Shown piece by piece: positions 31,234 to 39,782 of a DNA stretch of 64,000 nt. A program made the position numbers and the translations under genes. Location: the NCBI RefSeq assembly GCF_001429185.1, contig NZ_LMIW01000012.1:186606-250605 (forward strand), given 5' to 3'. This DNA is from Terrabacter sp. Root85 (GTDB taxonomy: Bacteria; Actinomycetota; Actinomycetes; Actinomycetales; Dermatophilaceae). Below the pieces are notes generated by a model, which made no database searches, had not been told where the DNA came from, and saw only the letters and a list, made by a program, of their open reading frames with translations. Positions within the stretch are counted from its first letter, which is position 1. Each line of letters begins with the position of its first letter.

Positions 31234-32715
31234 ATGAGCCGCATCCGGCAGGCAGCACCCGATACGACGACGCGCGGGGCGACCGCGCCCCGAACCGGAG
31301 AGCAGGCCCGGCGGGCGCTCGCCGTGGCCGCGGTGGGCACCGTCCTGGCCCTCGTCGCCTTCACGGCCCCTCTGGCCACGGTCGGTTCGGTCACCGCGGC
31401 GCTCGGGTCGGACGTCGCCGGACGCACGTGGATCCTCAGCTCGATGGGCATCGGGCTCGGGGCGGCACTGCTGACGACAGGGACCCTGGCCGACGACCGC
31501 GGTCGGCGTCGCGTCCTCGTGGGTGGCCTGGTCGTCCTTGCCGCATCGAGCCTCGCCGCCGCTCTCGCCGGAGGCACGCTCGTGTTCGTCCTCGCCCGGG
31601 TCGGCCAGGGCATCGGCGCCGCGGCGGTCATCGCGGCGAGCCTGGGCCTCGTCGCCCACTGGTTCGAGCCCGGGGCGGCCCGGGCGGCCGCGAGCGGGGT
31701 GTGGGGTGCGAGTGTCGGAGGCGGCATCGCCCTCGGCCCGCTCGTCGCGAGCGCCTTCGACCGCTGGGCGTCGTGGCGCGACACGTACGTCGTCCTCGCC
31801 GTGGCGGCGCTCGGCCTGGCCGCAGTCGCACGACGCCGGCTGGACGAGACCCGGTCGCACGAACGTCGACCGCTCGACGCGTGGGGCGCGACGCTGCTCG
31901 CCGTTGCGACCACGGGCTTCCTCGCGGCGCTCGTCGAAGGGCGCAACGGGTGGGGCCGGCCGGAGGTCCTCGTCCTGCTCGGTCTCGGCGCGGCCTCGGC
32001 TGCCGCGTTCGTGGTGGCCGAGCGGCGCACGTCCTTCCCGATGGTCGACCCGTCCCTCTTCCGTGACGGCCGGTTCGTCGCCGCGAGCGCGGCTGCGCTC
32101 GCGACCGGTGCCGGCGCGATCGGCCTGCTGTCGTTCCTCCCCGGATTCCTCGCGCTGGCTCTCGGTCTGCCCCCGACGACCTCCGCCGTCCTCTTCCTCG
32201 CCTGGTCCGGGACGAGCGTCGTGTTCGCCCTCGTGGCCCGGCGGCTGCCGGCCGGGTGGTCCGGCAGGGCGCAGCTGGCGGGTGGGCTGGTCGTCGTGGC
32301 CGCAGGTCAGCTCGCGCTGTCGGGGATCACGCCCGGGTCCTCCTGGGCCCGGTTCCTGCCCGGGCTGCTCGTCGCCGGGGTGGGTAGTGGGGTCCTCAAC
32401 GCCGCTCTCGGGCGTGAGGCCGTCGCGAGCGTGCCGCCGGGGCGGGGCGGGATGGGTAGCGGCGCGAACAACACGGCCCGCTACCTCGGCTCGTCCATCG
32501 GGGTCACGGTGGTCGCCGTCGTCGTCGCGGCGCACGCGGGGACCGGCTCGGGGGCGTCGGGGCTCGTGGCCGGTTGGAACGTCGCGGCCTGGGTGACCGC
32601 CGGCATCTCGCTCGCCGGGGCCGTCGTCGTGGGGGCCACGACGGTGACGGATGGACGACGGGCGGACGCGGACGCGGACGCCGTCGCGGACGCCGTCGCC
32701 GACTCGACCCACTGA
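31234..32715 (+). CDS. MFS transporter (DHA2-like drug efflux)
   Basis: 493 residues, 12-14 hydrophobic helices. Motif A-like DDRGRRRVLVGG follows helix 2; ARVGQGIGAAAVIAASLGLV resembles motif C region of drug exporters. The C-terminus is an Ala/Asp repeat (ADADADAVADAVAD) from a GACGCG repeat. GGAGG 5 nt upstream selects ATG 31234. Control by the divergent HxlR protein suggests inducible export of a toxic small molecule. Confidence 0.88.
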   Translation: MSRIRQAAPDTTTRGATAPRTGEQARRALAVAAVGTVLALVAFTAPLATVGSVTAALGSDVAGRTWILSSMGIGLGAALLTTGTLADDRGRRRVLVGGLVVLAASSLAAALAGGTLVFVLARVGQGIGAAAVIAASLGLVAHWFEPGAARAAASGVWGASVGGGIALGPLVASAFDRWASWRDTYVVLAVAALGLAAVARRRLDETRSHERRPLDAWGATLLAVATTGFLAALVEGRNGWGRPEVLVLLGLGAASAAAFVVAERRTSFPMVDPSLFRDGRFVAASAAALATGAGAIGLLSFLPGFLALALGLPPTTSAVLFLAWSGTSVVFALVARRLPAGWSGRAQLAGGLVVVAAGQLALSGITPGSSWARFLPGLLVAGVGSGVLNAALGREAVASVPPGRGGMGSGANNTARYLGSSIGVTVVAVVVAAHAGTGSGASGLVAGWNVAAWVTAGISLAGAVVVGATTVTDGRRADADADAVADAVADSTH

Positions 32716-32719
32716 CCGC

Positions 32720-32750
32720 TTGACCTTCGACCCGGTCGAGGGCCCAGTCT
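32720..32750 (+). promoter_or_regulatory. MerR-type promoter with dyad in a 19-bp spacer
   Basis: TTGACC (32720-32725) and CAGTCT (32745-32750) are separated by 19 bases, the lengthened spacer typical of MerR-regulated promoters. Between them CCTTCGACC (32724-32732) and GGTCGAGGG (32734-32742) form a dyad with 8 of 9 pairs. Transcription would start at or next to the ATG at 32758. Confidence 0.65.
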
Positions 32751-32757
32751 TCTCGTC

Positions 32758-33930
32758 ATGCCCGCCGAGCCCGAGCCCGCTGCCGTCGACGACCGCCTCC
32801 TGACGATCGGGGAGGTCGCCCGTCGGAGTGGCCTCACCGCCAGCGCGCTGCGCTTCTACGACCGAGAGGGCGTCCTCGTCCCGGCCGACGTGGACGCCCT
32901 GACGGGCTACCGGAGGTATGCCGTCGCGCAGGTGCGCGCCGCCCGTCTCCTCGCGTCGCTGCGCCGGGTCGGTATGCCGCTCGCCGAGGTCGCGCTCGTG
33001 CTCGACGAGGACGCGCGGGGTGCGTCCGGAGCCGCCGCGGACGTCGTCGCCGCCCACGAGCAGCGCCTGGTCGACGGGTTGGCGGATGCCCGGCGCGAGA
33101 TCGTGCGCACCCTGGCCCTCCTCGCCGAGCGCGACCACGCGGGCTCGGAGGCCTGTCGGGTCACGGTCCGTGCCGGTGATCTCGCCGCGGCCCTGGGCGC
33201 GGTCCGGTTCGCCGTGGCGCCGGGGGAGCCGGTGGCGGGCGCCCCCGACGGGGTGGACCTGCGCGTCCTGACGGGGATCCTCGTCGAGGTGTGCGGCGCC
33301 GAGGTGCGGTGCGTCGCCACCGACCGCTACCGCCTCGCCGTCGGGTGGGCTCCCGTCGTCCTCCCACCGACGGCCTCGCCGGACCACCCGGTGTCCGCCG
33401 TCGTCCCGCTCGGCTGGGCCGACCGGGTCGCCGAGAGGTGCGGCCGCATCGACGCGGACGCCGTGGTCGAGCTCGACGTGCGCCCGGGGCGGGTGGGTGC
33501 GCTCGTCGACGGTGAGCTGGCCGCGACCCCGGTGGTCGCCGGCTCGTTCCCCGACTACCGCAGCATCGTGGCCACCGACCCGGGTCGGGATGCCGTCGAC
33601 GCCGACGGCCTGCAGGCTCGCTTGCCGGTGGAGGCGCAGACGGTCGGCCTCGTCGTGCGTGACGGCTCGGTCCACGTGGCCGAGCCGCATGGCGTCGGTG
33701 CCGGTGACGCAGCCGTCTTCGTCGACCCCGAGTTCCTCCACGAGGCGCTCGCCGTCGCGGGCGCCCGGCCGACGCTCGTGCTCGACGGTCCGCACCGCCC
33801 CCTGGCGATCCGCGGTGACGGGGCGGGCTTCTCCGTCCTCATGCCCGTCGCGCCCCTGGTTCGAGGTGATGGCGTCACCGACGTGCCTGACGCGATCACC
33901 TCGAACGGAGAGGGTGCCGACCCGGCATGA
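32758..33930 (+). CDS. MerR regulator fused to a DNA sliding-clamp (DnaN)-like domain
   Basis: 390 residues. Residues 13-80 are a MerR DNA-binding domain (LTIGEVARRSGL, ALRFYDREGVL, GYRRYAVAQV). Residues 85-128 form a helical dimerisation linker. Residues about 135-375 resemble domains 2 and 3 of the DNA polymerase III beta clamp: RVLTGILVEV, VATDRYRLAV (187-195), SFPDYRSIV (263-271), FVDPEFLHEALAVAG, RPLAIRGDGAGFSVLMPV. The clamp part may act as the ligand- or partner-sensing domain; whether it forms a ring or binds clamp-interacting peptides is unknown. It overlaps the next gene by 4 bases and has a MerR-type promoter. Confidence 0.82.
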   Translation: MPAEPEPAAVDDRLLTIGEVARRSGLTASALRFYDREGVLVPADVDALTGYRRYAVAQVRAARLLASLRRVGMPLAEVALVLDEDARGASGAAADVVAAHEQRLVDGLADARREIVRTLALLAERDHAGSEACRVTVRAGDLAAALGAVRFAVAPGEPVAGAPDGVDLRVLTGILVEVCGAEVRCVATDRYRLAVGWAPVVLPPTASPDHPVSAVVPLGWADRVAERCGRIDADAVVELDVRPGRVGALVDGELAATPVVAGSFPDYRSIVATDPGRDAVDADGLQARLPVEAQTVGLVVRDGSVHVAEPHGVGAGDAAVFVDPEFLHEALAVAGARPTLVLDGPHRPLAIRGDGAGFSVLMPVAPLVRGDGVTDVPDAITSNGEGADPA

Positions 33931-34247
33931 GCGTCCTCGTCCACCTGTGCCGCGGCTGCGGCCACCAGCAGGCGTGGCATGAGTCCGGGAACGGCGGCTA
34001 CACGCCGTGCCGGTGCTGCCGGACCGGTTCGGCCGACCCCGACCCGACCCCGACGCTGCTGCCGACCGTGACCTCGCCCGGCGGCATACGCGAGCAGCTC
34101 TGGGAGCCCGGCACCCAGCGGAACGTCGGCACGATGCACGCCTCCCGCACGTGCGGGTGCGCGGCCTGCCACGAGGTCGCCGCACGGATAACGCGTCGAG
34201 AGCACCCCTTCGCGGCTCCTAGACTGGAGGGGTTGTCCGGCCGCTGA
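33927..34247 (+). CDS. small Cys-rich putative zinc-binding protein
   Basis: 106 residues, not recognised. Cysteines are arranged as CRGCG near residue 8, PCRCC near 28 and CGCAACHE near 76, enough for two zinc sites. The ATG overlaps the stop of the MerR-clamp gene (ATGA), so the two proteins are made together. It contains a rare ATA codon inside a GGCATAC word. Its 3' end holds a TAGACT box at 34220-34225 that could drive the next gene. Confidence 0.65.
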   Translation: MSVLVHLCRGCGHQQAWHESGNGGYTPCRCCRTGSADPDPTPTLLPTVTSPGGIREQLWEPGTQRNVGTMHASRTCGCAACHEVAARITRREHPFAAPRLEGLSGR

Positions 34248-34276
34248 CGTAGTGCGGCACCGATAGGAGGAATGCC

Positions 34277-35875
34277 GTGATCGTCGCCACCGGGATCGAG
34301 CTGCGCGCTGGGGCGCGCCTGCTCGTCGAGGACGCCAGCTTCAGGATCGACGCGGGCGACCGCATCGGCCTCGTCGGACGCAACGGTGCCGGCAAGACCA
34401 CCCTGACCAAGGTGCTCGCCGGGGAGGGCCAGCCGGCCGCGGGCACGGTGACCCGCACGGGCGCCGTCGGCTACCTGCCGCAGGACCCCCGCACCGGCGA
34501 CCTCGACATGCTCGCCCGCGACCGCATCCTCTCCGCCCGCGGCCTGGACGCCATCGTGCGCCAGCGGTCCGAGGCCGAGGCGCGGATGGGCAGTGACGAC
34601 GAGAAGGTTCGCGACAAGGCGATGCGGGCCTACACCCGGCTCGAGGTGGAGTTCGAGGCCCAGGGCGGGTATGCCGCCGAGTCCGAGGCCGCGTCCATCG
34701 CCAGCGCCCTCAACCTCGAGGAGCGGATCCTCGGCCAACCGCTCGGAACCCTCTCGGGTGGCCAGCGTCGCCGCGTCGAGCTGTCGCGGATCCTCTTCTC
34801 CGGCAACGAGACCCTGCTCCTCGACGAGCCGACCAACCACCTCGACGCCGACTCGATCATCTGGCTGAGGGAGTATCTCCGCGCCTACAAGGGCGGGCTC
34901 ATCATCATCAGCCACGACGCCGAGATGCTCGACGCCGTCGTCAACAAGGTCTACCACCTCGACGCGAACCGCTCGGCCCTCGACGTCTACAACGTCAGCT
35001 GGAAGACCTACCTCCAGGCACGCGAGACGGATGAGAAGCGCCGCCGCCGCGAGCTGCAGAACGCCCAGAAGAAGGCCGGCGCGCTCATGGCGCAGGCCGA
35101 CAAGATGCGCGCCAAGGCCACCAAGGCGACGGCGGCCCAGAACATGGCCAAGCGCGCCGAACGACTCCTCGCCGGCGTCGAGGGCGAGCGGGTCCAGGAC
35201 AAGGTGGCCAAGCTCCGCTTCCCCAAGCCGGCCGCCTGCGGCAAGACCCCCCTGCGCGCGTCGGGACTCTCCCGCTCGTACGGCTCGCTCGAGGTCTTCA
35301 CCGACGTCGACCTCGCCATCGACCGCGGCAGCAAGGTCGTGGTGCTCGGCCTCAACGGTGCCGGCAAGACGACGCTGCTGCGGATGCTCGCCGGCGTCGA
35401 CACCCCCGACACCGGCGAAGTCGAGCCCGGTCACGGGCTGCGCCTCGGCTACTACGCCCAGGAGCACGAGAACCTCGACGTCGGTCGCACGGTCCTCGAG
35501 AACATGAAGTCGGCGGCGCCCGAGCTCGGCGAGACCGAGGTGCGCAAGGTGCTCGGCTCCTTCCTCTTCTCGGGCGACGACGTCCACAAGCCCGCGGGCG
35601 TGCTCTCGGGCGGCGAGAAGACGCGCCTGTCGCTCGCCCTGCTCGTCGTCTCGGCGGCCAACGTGCTGCTCCTCGACGAGCCCACGAACAACCTCGACCC
35701 TGCCTCGCGGGCCGAGATCCTCGGGGCCCTGTCGACCTTCGAGGGTGCCGTCGTGCTCGTCACCCACGACGAAGGGGCCGTCGAGGCACTCGAGCCCGAG
35801 CGCATCCTGCTGCTGCCCGACGGCGTCGAGGACCTCTGGGGACCGGACTACCTCGACCTCATCTCGCTCGCCTGA
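34277..35875 (+). CDS. ABC-F family ATPase
   Basis: 532 residues with two ATP-binding cassettes and no membrane domain: Walker A GRNGAGKTT and GLNGAGKTT, signatures LSGGQRRRVELSR and LSGGEKTRLSLAL, and a Lys/Arg-rich linker (about 245-300) that reaches the ribosomal tRNA site in this family. It probably rescues or tunes translating ribosomes; it resembles mycobacterial Rv1473 and could confer antibiotic resistance. AGGAGG 6 nt before GTG 34277 is a strong ribosome site. The leader can form a GCCGC/GCGGC stem. Confidence 0.92.
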   Translation: MIVATGIELRAGARLLVEDASFRIDAGDRIGLVGRNGAGKTTLTKVLAGEGQPAAGTVTRTGAVGYLPQDPRTGDLDMLARDRILSARGLDAIVRQRSEAEARMGSDDEKVRDKAMRAYTRLEVEFEAQGGYAAESEAASIASALNLEERILGQPLGTLSGGQRRRVELSRILFSGNETLLLDEPTNHLDADSIIWLREYLRAYKGGLIIISHDAEMLDAVVNKVYHLDANRSALDVYNVSWKTYLQARETDEKRRRRELQNAQKKAGALMAQADKMRAKATKATAAQNMAKRAERLLAGVEGERVQDKVAKLRFPKPAACGKTPLRASGLSRSYGSLEVFTDVDLAIDRGSKVVVLGLNGAGKTTLLRMLAGVDTPDTGEVEPGHGLRLGYYAQEHENLDVGRTVLENMKSAAPELGETEVRKVLGSFLFSGDDVHKPAGVLSGGEKTRLSLALLVVSAANVLLLDEPTNNLDPASRAEILGALSTFEGAVVLVTHDEGAVEALEPERILLLPDGVEDLWGPDYLDLISLA

Positions 35876-35889
35876 GCCTGTCGGCACCC

Positions 35890-35902
35890 GGCGCGGGGCG
35901 CC
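35890..35902. terminator. short GC hairpin after the ABC-F gene
   Basis: GGCGC, a GGG loop and GCGCC form a 5-bp hairpin 15 bases after the ABC-F stop. Weak and without a U-tract. Confidence 0.3.
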
Positions 35903-35920
35903 ACTGGCTACGTTGGCGCC

Positions 35921-36634
35921 ATGACATCGAGCGCGGGGCGACGACGGCGCCGTGAGCCACGCTCGAGCGCCGGCGAGAACCGCCTGTGGCCGGCGCTCGC
36001 GGTCGTCGTGGCAGCGCTGGCCTACGCCGTACTGCCGGAGAGCCTTCTCGTCGGCCCCCGGCTGGCCATCCCCGCCCTCGAGCTCGTGCTGCTCGGCGCG
36101 CTCGTCGTGACGAACCCTCGCCGCCTGGTGCGTCAGACGCGCTGGTCCCGCGGCGTCTCCATCGCCCTCGCGTGCGTGGTCATCGCGACGAACCTCTTCG
36201 CGCTCGGCATGCTCGTGCGGAGCCTCACCTCGTCCGAGCCGGGCGGCCTGCCCTTGCTGCTGGCCGGCATGCAGGTGTGGCTGACCAACGTCATCGGCTT
36301 CGGCCTGCTCTTCTGGGAGATCGACCGTGGGGGACCGGTCGCGCGGCACACGGTCGTGCGCGACCGGCTCCCGCCGGCCGACTGGCGCTTCTCGCAGGAC
36401 GAGAACCAGGACGCGATCACCGAGGTCGCCGCGACCTCGAGCGCCCGGAGCAACTGGCGGCCGGAGTTCGTCGACTACCTCTACGTGTCCCTGACGAACT
36501 CGAGCGCGTTCAGCCCCACCGACACGATGCCGCTGTCGGCCCGGGCCAAGTCCCTCATGGGTCTCGAGGCGACGGCCGCGCTGCTCACGTCCTTGCTCGT
36601 CGTGGCCCGAGCGGTGGGTGCCCTGGGGCAGTGA
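35921..36634 (+). CDS. DUF1345-family membrane protein
   Basis: 237 residues, Arg-rich N-terminus then five hydrophobic helices. DYLYVSLTNSSAFSPTDTMP with SARAKSLMGLEA is the conserved DUF1345 segment, which resembles a pore-helix region of two-helix ion channels. Function unproven. A TACGTT box at 35909-35914 lies 6 bases before the ATG, suggesting a leaderless transcript. Confidence 0.78.
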   Translation: MTSSAGRRRRREPRSSAGENRLWPALAVVVAALAYAVLPESLLVGPRLAIPALELVLLGALVVTNPRRLVRQTRWSRGVSIALACVVIATNLFALGMLVRSLTSSEPGGLPLLLAGMQVWLTNVIGFGLLFWEIDRGGPVARHTVVRDRLPPADWRFSQDENQDAITEVAATSSARSNWRPEFVDYLYVSLTNSSAFSPTDTMPLSARAKSLMGLEATAALLTSLLVVARAVGALGQ

Positions 36635-36639
36635 GCCCG

Positions 36640-36723
36640 CCTCCGGCATACATAAGCAAATAGTTGGGCTCACATAATGGACGGTTATTGTATCTGGGTG
36701 TGTCGATCGGGACACTGTGTGCC
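36640..36723 (+). promoter_or_regulatory. AT-rich promoter region of a small zinc-ribbon gene
   Basis: Bases 36642-36695 are only about 40% GC in a genome above 70%. A TTGGGC -35 (36664-36669) and TATTGT -10 (36686-36691) with a 16-bp spacer are visible, followed by the inverted repeat GTGTC-GATCGG-GACAC near 36699-36715. Probably a strong, regulated promoter. Confidence 0.5.
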
Positions 36724-36936
36724 ATGCCCAGCGACCACCACCTCACCTGCCCGTACTGCTCGGGCGAGGACCTGACGCCGTTCCCGGACCCCACCTCCGC
36801 GTGGTCGTGCCTGGACTGTGCGCGCGTCTTCCGGGTCGAGCTGGTCCAGCCTGCGTCCGTGACTGGATGGGGTGTCCTGCGCGTCGTCCCGCCTGCGACG
36901 GTCGGTCGCGGGGTCGTTCCGGCGGTCGCGGCCTGA
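36724..36936 (+). CDS. small zinc-ribbon protein
   Basis: 70 residues from ATG 36724. Two CxxC pairs, CPYCSG near residue 9 and CLDCAR near 29, form a zinc ribbon; the tail is Val/Pro-rich. An upstream in-frame ATG at 36664 would lie inside the promoter, so the shorter form is preferred. I do not recognise a function; similar small zinc ribbons occur widely in actinobacteria. Confidence 0.6.
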   Translation: MPSDHHLTCPYCSGEDLTPFPDPTSAWSCLDCARVFRVELVQPASVTGWGVLRVVPPATVGRGVVPAVAA

Positions 36937-36976
36937 GCCCGACGACCTCGCCGTGACCCACGGGTAGCCTGCGTCC

Positions 36977-37750
36977 ATGACGCATCCGCACCTCGTCGTC
37001 GAGACCGACGGACCTGTCCGCACCCTCACGCTCGACCACCCGGAGAAGCGCAACGCGCAGACCCCGTCACTGTGGGCGGCGCTCGCCGACGAGGCGCGGT
37101 CGGTCCCCGAGGACGTACGCGTCGTCGTCCTCCGCGGGGCCGGTGACGCCTTCTCCGCCGGCATCGACACCGCCATGTTCACCCCGGAGGGGGTGCCCGG
37201 GGAGGTGAGCGTCGCCCAGCTCGCCGCGGGAGGCCCGGAGGCCGTCCAGCGCGGGATCGCGGCCTACCAGGAGGGCTTCACCGCGTGGGCGGAGTGCCCG
37301 GCCGTCGTCGTGGCGCAGGTGCACGGCTACGCGATCGGCGCCGGCTTCCAGCTCGCGCTCGCGGCCGACCTGCGCGTCGCGGCGCTCGACGCGTGGTTCG
37401 CCATGCGCGAGACGAGCCTCGGTCTCGTGCCAGACCTCGGGGGCACCGGCCCGCTCGTCCACCTCGTCGGCTACGCCCGGGCCCTCGAGATCTGTGCGAC
37501 GGGGCGCAAGGTCTCGGCGCCCGAGGCGCACGGCATCGGACTCGTCGGCACGCTCGCACCGGCGGCCGACCTCGAGGAGGTGACCGGCTCCCTCGTCGAG
37601 GCGCTGCTCGCAGCGCCGGCACCCGCGCTGCGAGCGCTCAAGCCGCTGCTGCGGGGCGCGATGGACGGAGACCGCGACGGGCAGCTCGCCCGCGAGCGGG
37701 AGGCCCAGACGGGGCTGCTCCAGGCGATGCTCGGCGGTTTCGGCGCCTGA
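36977..37750 (+). CDS. enoyl-CoA hydratase/isomerase (crotonase) family protein
   Basis: 257 residues. The oxyanion-hole segments are GDAFSAGID near residue 57 and VHGYAIGAGFQLALAADLR near 115; MRETSLGLVPDLGG contains the position of the catalytic Glu. Likely a fatty-acyl-CoA hydratase or isomerase, resembling mycobacterial EchA12. A TAGCCT box at 36965-36970, 6 bases before the ATG, suggests leaderless expression. The ABC exporter follows. Confidence 0.88.
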   Translation: MTHPHLVVETDGPVRTLTLDHPEKRNAQTPSLWAALADEARSVPEDVRVVVLRGAGDAFSAGIDTAMFTPEGVPGEVSVAQLAAGGPEAVQRGIAAYQEGFTAWAECPAVVVAQVHGYAIGAGFQLALAADLRVAALDAWFAMRETSLGLVPDLGGTGPLVHLVGYARALEICATGRKVSAPEAHGIGLVGTLAPAADLEEVTGSLVEALLAAPAPALRALKPLLRGAMDGDRDGQLAREREAQTGLLQAMLGGFGA

Positions 37751-37840
37751 GTCGCGCCCCGGCCCCGGCTGATCCCGGCCTCGGGGGAATCGCTGTCGGT
37801 CCCTCGGGGTTGGATCAAGGGACTGAAGGAGGTCTGTGCC

Positions 37841-39769
37841 GTGGGCATGCAGCCGTGGATGGCGATGCGATCGATGTCGCGCGACTCGTCGGTGGCCGAA
37901 CGGACCCTGTCGCCGGGCACCCGTCGCCGGGTCCTGACGTACGCCGCGCCGTACCGCCGCGCGATCATCGCGTTCCTCGCGGTCGTCGTCGTCGACTCGG
38001 TGCTCGTCGTCACGGTGCCGCTGCTGATCAAGAGCCTCGTCGACGACGGAGTCATCCCCAAGGACTCGTCCGTCGTCGTCCGGCTCTCGCTCGTCGTCGC
38101 GGTGATCGCCATCGCCGACGCCGTCCTGACGGTCATCTCGCGGTGGTACTCCTCCCGCATCGGTGAGGGTCTGATCAACGACCTGCGCACCCAGGTCTTC
38201 GCACACGTGCTGCGCCAGCCGATCGCCTTCTTCACCCGCGCGCAGACCGGCTCGCTGGTCTCCCGGCTCAACAACGACGTCGTCGGCGCCCAGCAGGCGT
38301 TCACGTCCGTGCTGTCCAACGTCGTCTCCAACATCGTGTCGGTGGTGCTCGTCATCGCGGCGATGCTCGCCCTGTCGTGGCAGCTGACGCTGGGCTCGCT
38401 GCTGCTCGTGCCGCTCTTCCTCATCCCGGCCAAGCTCATGGGCCAGCGGCTCGCGAGCCTCGCGCACCGCCAGATGACGCTCAACGCCGACATGGGCACG
38501 CGGATGACCGAGCGCTTCAACGTCGCCGGTGCGCTGCTCGTCAAGCTCTTCGGCAATCCCGCCCGTGAGGGGGCCGAGTACGCCGAGCGCGCCGGCCGGG
38601 TCCGCGACATCGGCATCCAGATCGCGCTCAACCGCACGATCTTCATGGCCGCTCTCACCCTCGTCGCGGCGCTGGCCACCGCGATGATCTACGGCTTCGG
38701 TGGCGTCATGGCCGTCAACGGCACGCTCTCCGTCGGCACGCTGCTGGCCCTGGCCGCGCTGCTCGCCCGCCTCTACGGCCCGCTGACGTCGCTGTCCAAC
38801 GTCCGGGTCGACATCATGACGGCGCTCATCTCCTTCGAGCGCGTCTTCGAGGTGCTCGACCTCGAGCCGCTCGTCAAGGAGCGGCCCGGTGCCGTCGACC
38901 TGCCCAGCGGACCCCTCGGGGTCGAGCTCGACCACGTCGCGTTCCGCTACCCGTCCGCCGACGAGGTGTCGCTCGCCTCCCTCGAGTCCGTGGCGTCGGG
39001 TGACCGCCGCGGCAGCGGCGTCGTGCTCCACGACGTCACCGTCTCGGCTCCCTCCGGCCACCTCGTCGCGCTCGTCGGACCCTCGGGTGCCGGCAAGACG
39101 ACCCTGACGTCGCTCGTGTCCCGGCTCTACGACCCGAGCGAGGGCGTCGTGCGCATCGGTGGCCTCGACCTGCGTGACGTCGCGATGACCTCGCTGCGCG
39201 ACCGCGTCGGGGTCGTGACCCAGGAGGCCCACCTCTTCCACGACACGATCCGGGCCAACCTGCTCTACGCCCGGCCCGACGCCACCGACGACGAGATCCA
39301 CGCGGCCCTCCGGGCCGCCCAGATCAGCGACCTCGTCGCGGAGCTCCCGGAGGGTCTCGACACCGTCGTCGGCGACCGCGGTCACCGGCTCAGCGGCGGC
39401 GAGAAGCAGCGGCTCGCCATCGCGCGCCTGCTGCTCAAGGCGCCCGACGTCGTCGTGCTCGACGAGGCGACGGCCCACCTCGACTCCGAGTCGGAGGTCG
39501 CGGTGCAGCGGGCGCTCGACGCGGCCCTCGAGGGGCGCACCTCGATCGTCATCGCCCACCGGCTCTCGACGATCCGCCAGGCCGACCTCATCGTCGTGCT
39601 CGACCACGGCCGCGTCGTCGAGACCGGCCGGCACTCCGAGCTGCTCGCGGCGGGTGGCCTGTACGCCGACCTCCACGCGACGCAGTTCGACGACCAGACC
39701 GTCGAGCGGCCCGGGCGAGCCGAACGAGAGCTCACGGCGCTGGAGCGCGACGCGCTCGACCACGTCTGA
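37841..39769 (+). CDS. type I ABC exporter (fused TM-NBD)
   Basis: 642 residues: six membrane helices (about 40-330), then a nucleotide-binding domain with Walker A GPSGAGKTTLTS, Q-loop RVGVVTQEAHLF, signature RLSGGEKQRLAIAR, Walker B VVVLDEATAHLDS and H-loop VIAHRLSTI. It works as a dimer like MsbA/LmrA, exporting lipids or drugs; substrate unknown. GAAGGAGG with 8-nt spacing supports GTG 37841. Confidence 0.93.
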   Translation: MGMQPWMAMRSMSRDSSVAERTLSPGTRRRVLTYAAPYRRAIIAFLAVVVVDSVLVVTVPLLIKSLVDDGVIPKDSSVVVRLSLVVAVIAIADAVLTVISRWYSSRIGEGLINDLRTQVFAHVLRQPIAFFTRAQTGSLVSRLNNDVVGAQQAFTSVLSNVVSNIVSVVLVIAAMLALSWQLTLGSLLLVPLFLIPAKLMGQRLASLAHRQMTLNADMGTRMTERFNVAGALLVKLFGNPAREGAEYAERAGRVRDIGIQIALNRTIFMAALTLVAALATAMIYGFGGVMAVNGTLSVGTLLALAALLARLYGPLTSLSNVRVDIMTALISFERVFEVLDLEPLVKERPGAVDLPSGPLGVELDHVAFRYPSADEVSLASLESVASGDRRGSGVVLHDVTVSAPSGHLVALVGPSGAGKTTLTSLVSRLYDPSEGVVRIGGLDLRDVAMTSLRDRVGVVTQEAHLFHDTIRANLLYARPDATDDEIHAALRAAQISDLVAELPEGLDTVVGDRGHRLSGGEKQRLAIARLLLKAPDVVVLDEATAHLDSESEVAVQRALDAALEGRTSIVIAHRLSTIRQADLIVVLDHGRVVETGRHSELLAAGGLYADLHATQFDDQTVERPGRAERELTALERDALDHV

Positions 39770-39782
39770 CACTGCCGTCGGG

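Noticed and set aside
28675-32715. 1346-residue plus-strand frame ending in the MFS pump
   Set aside because: Real coding begins at 31234; upstream it is antisense to GH63 and HxlR.
32660-32715. GACGCG-type repeats at the MFS C-terminus as a separate element
   Set aside because: Simple in-frame Ala-Asp low complexity in a cytoplasmic tail.
30661-34185. 1174-residue minus-strand frame
   Set aside because: Only its last 171 residues are real (HxlR); the rest is antisense to the MFS and MerR-clamp genes.
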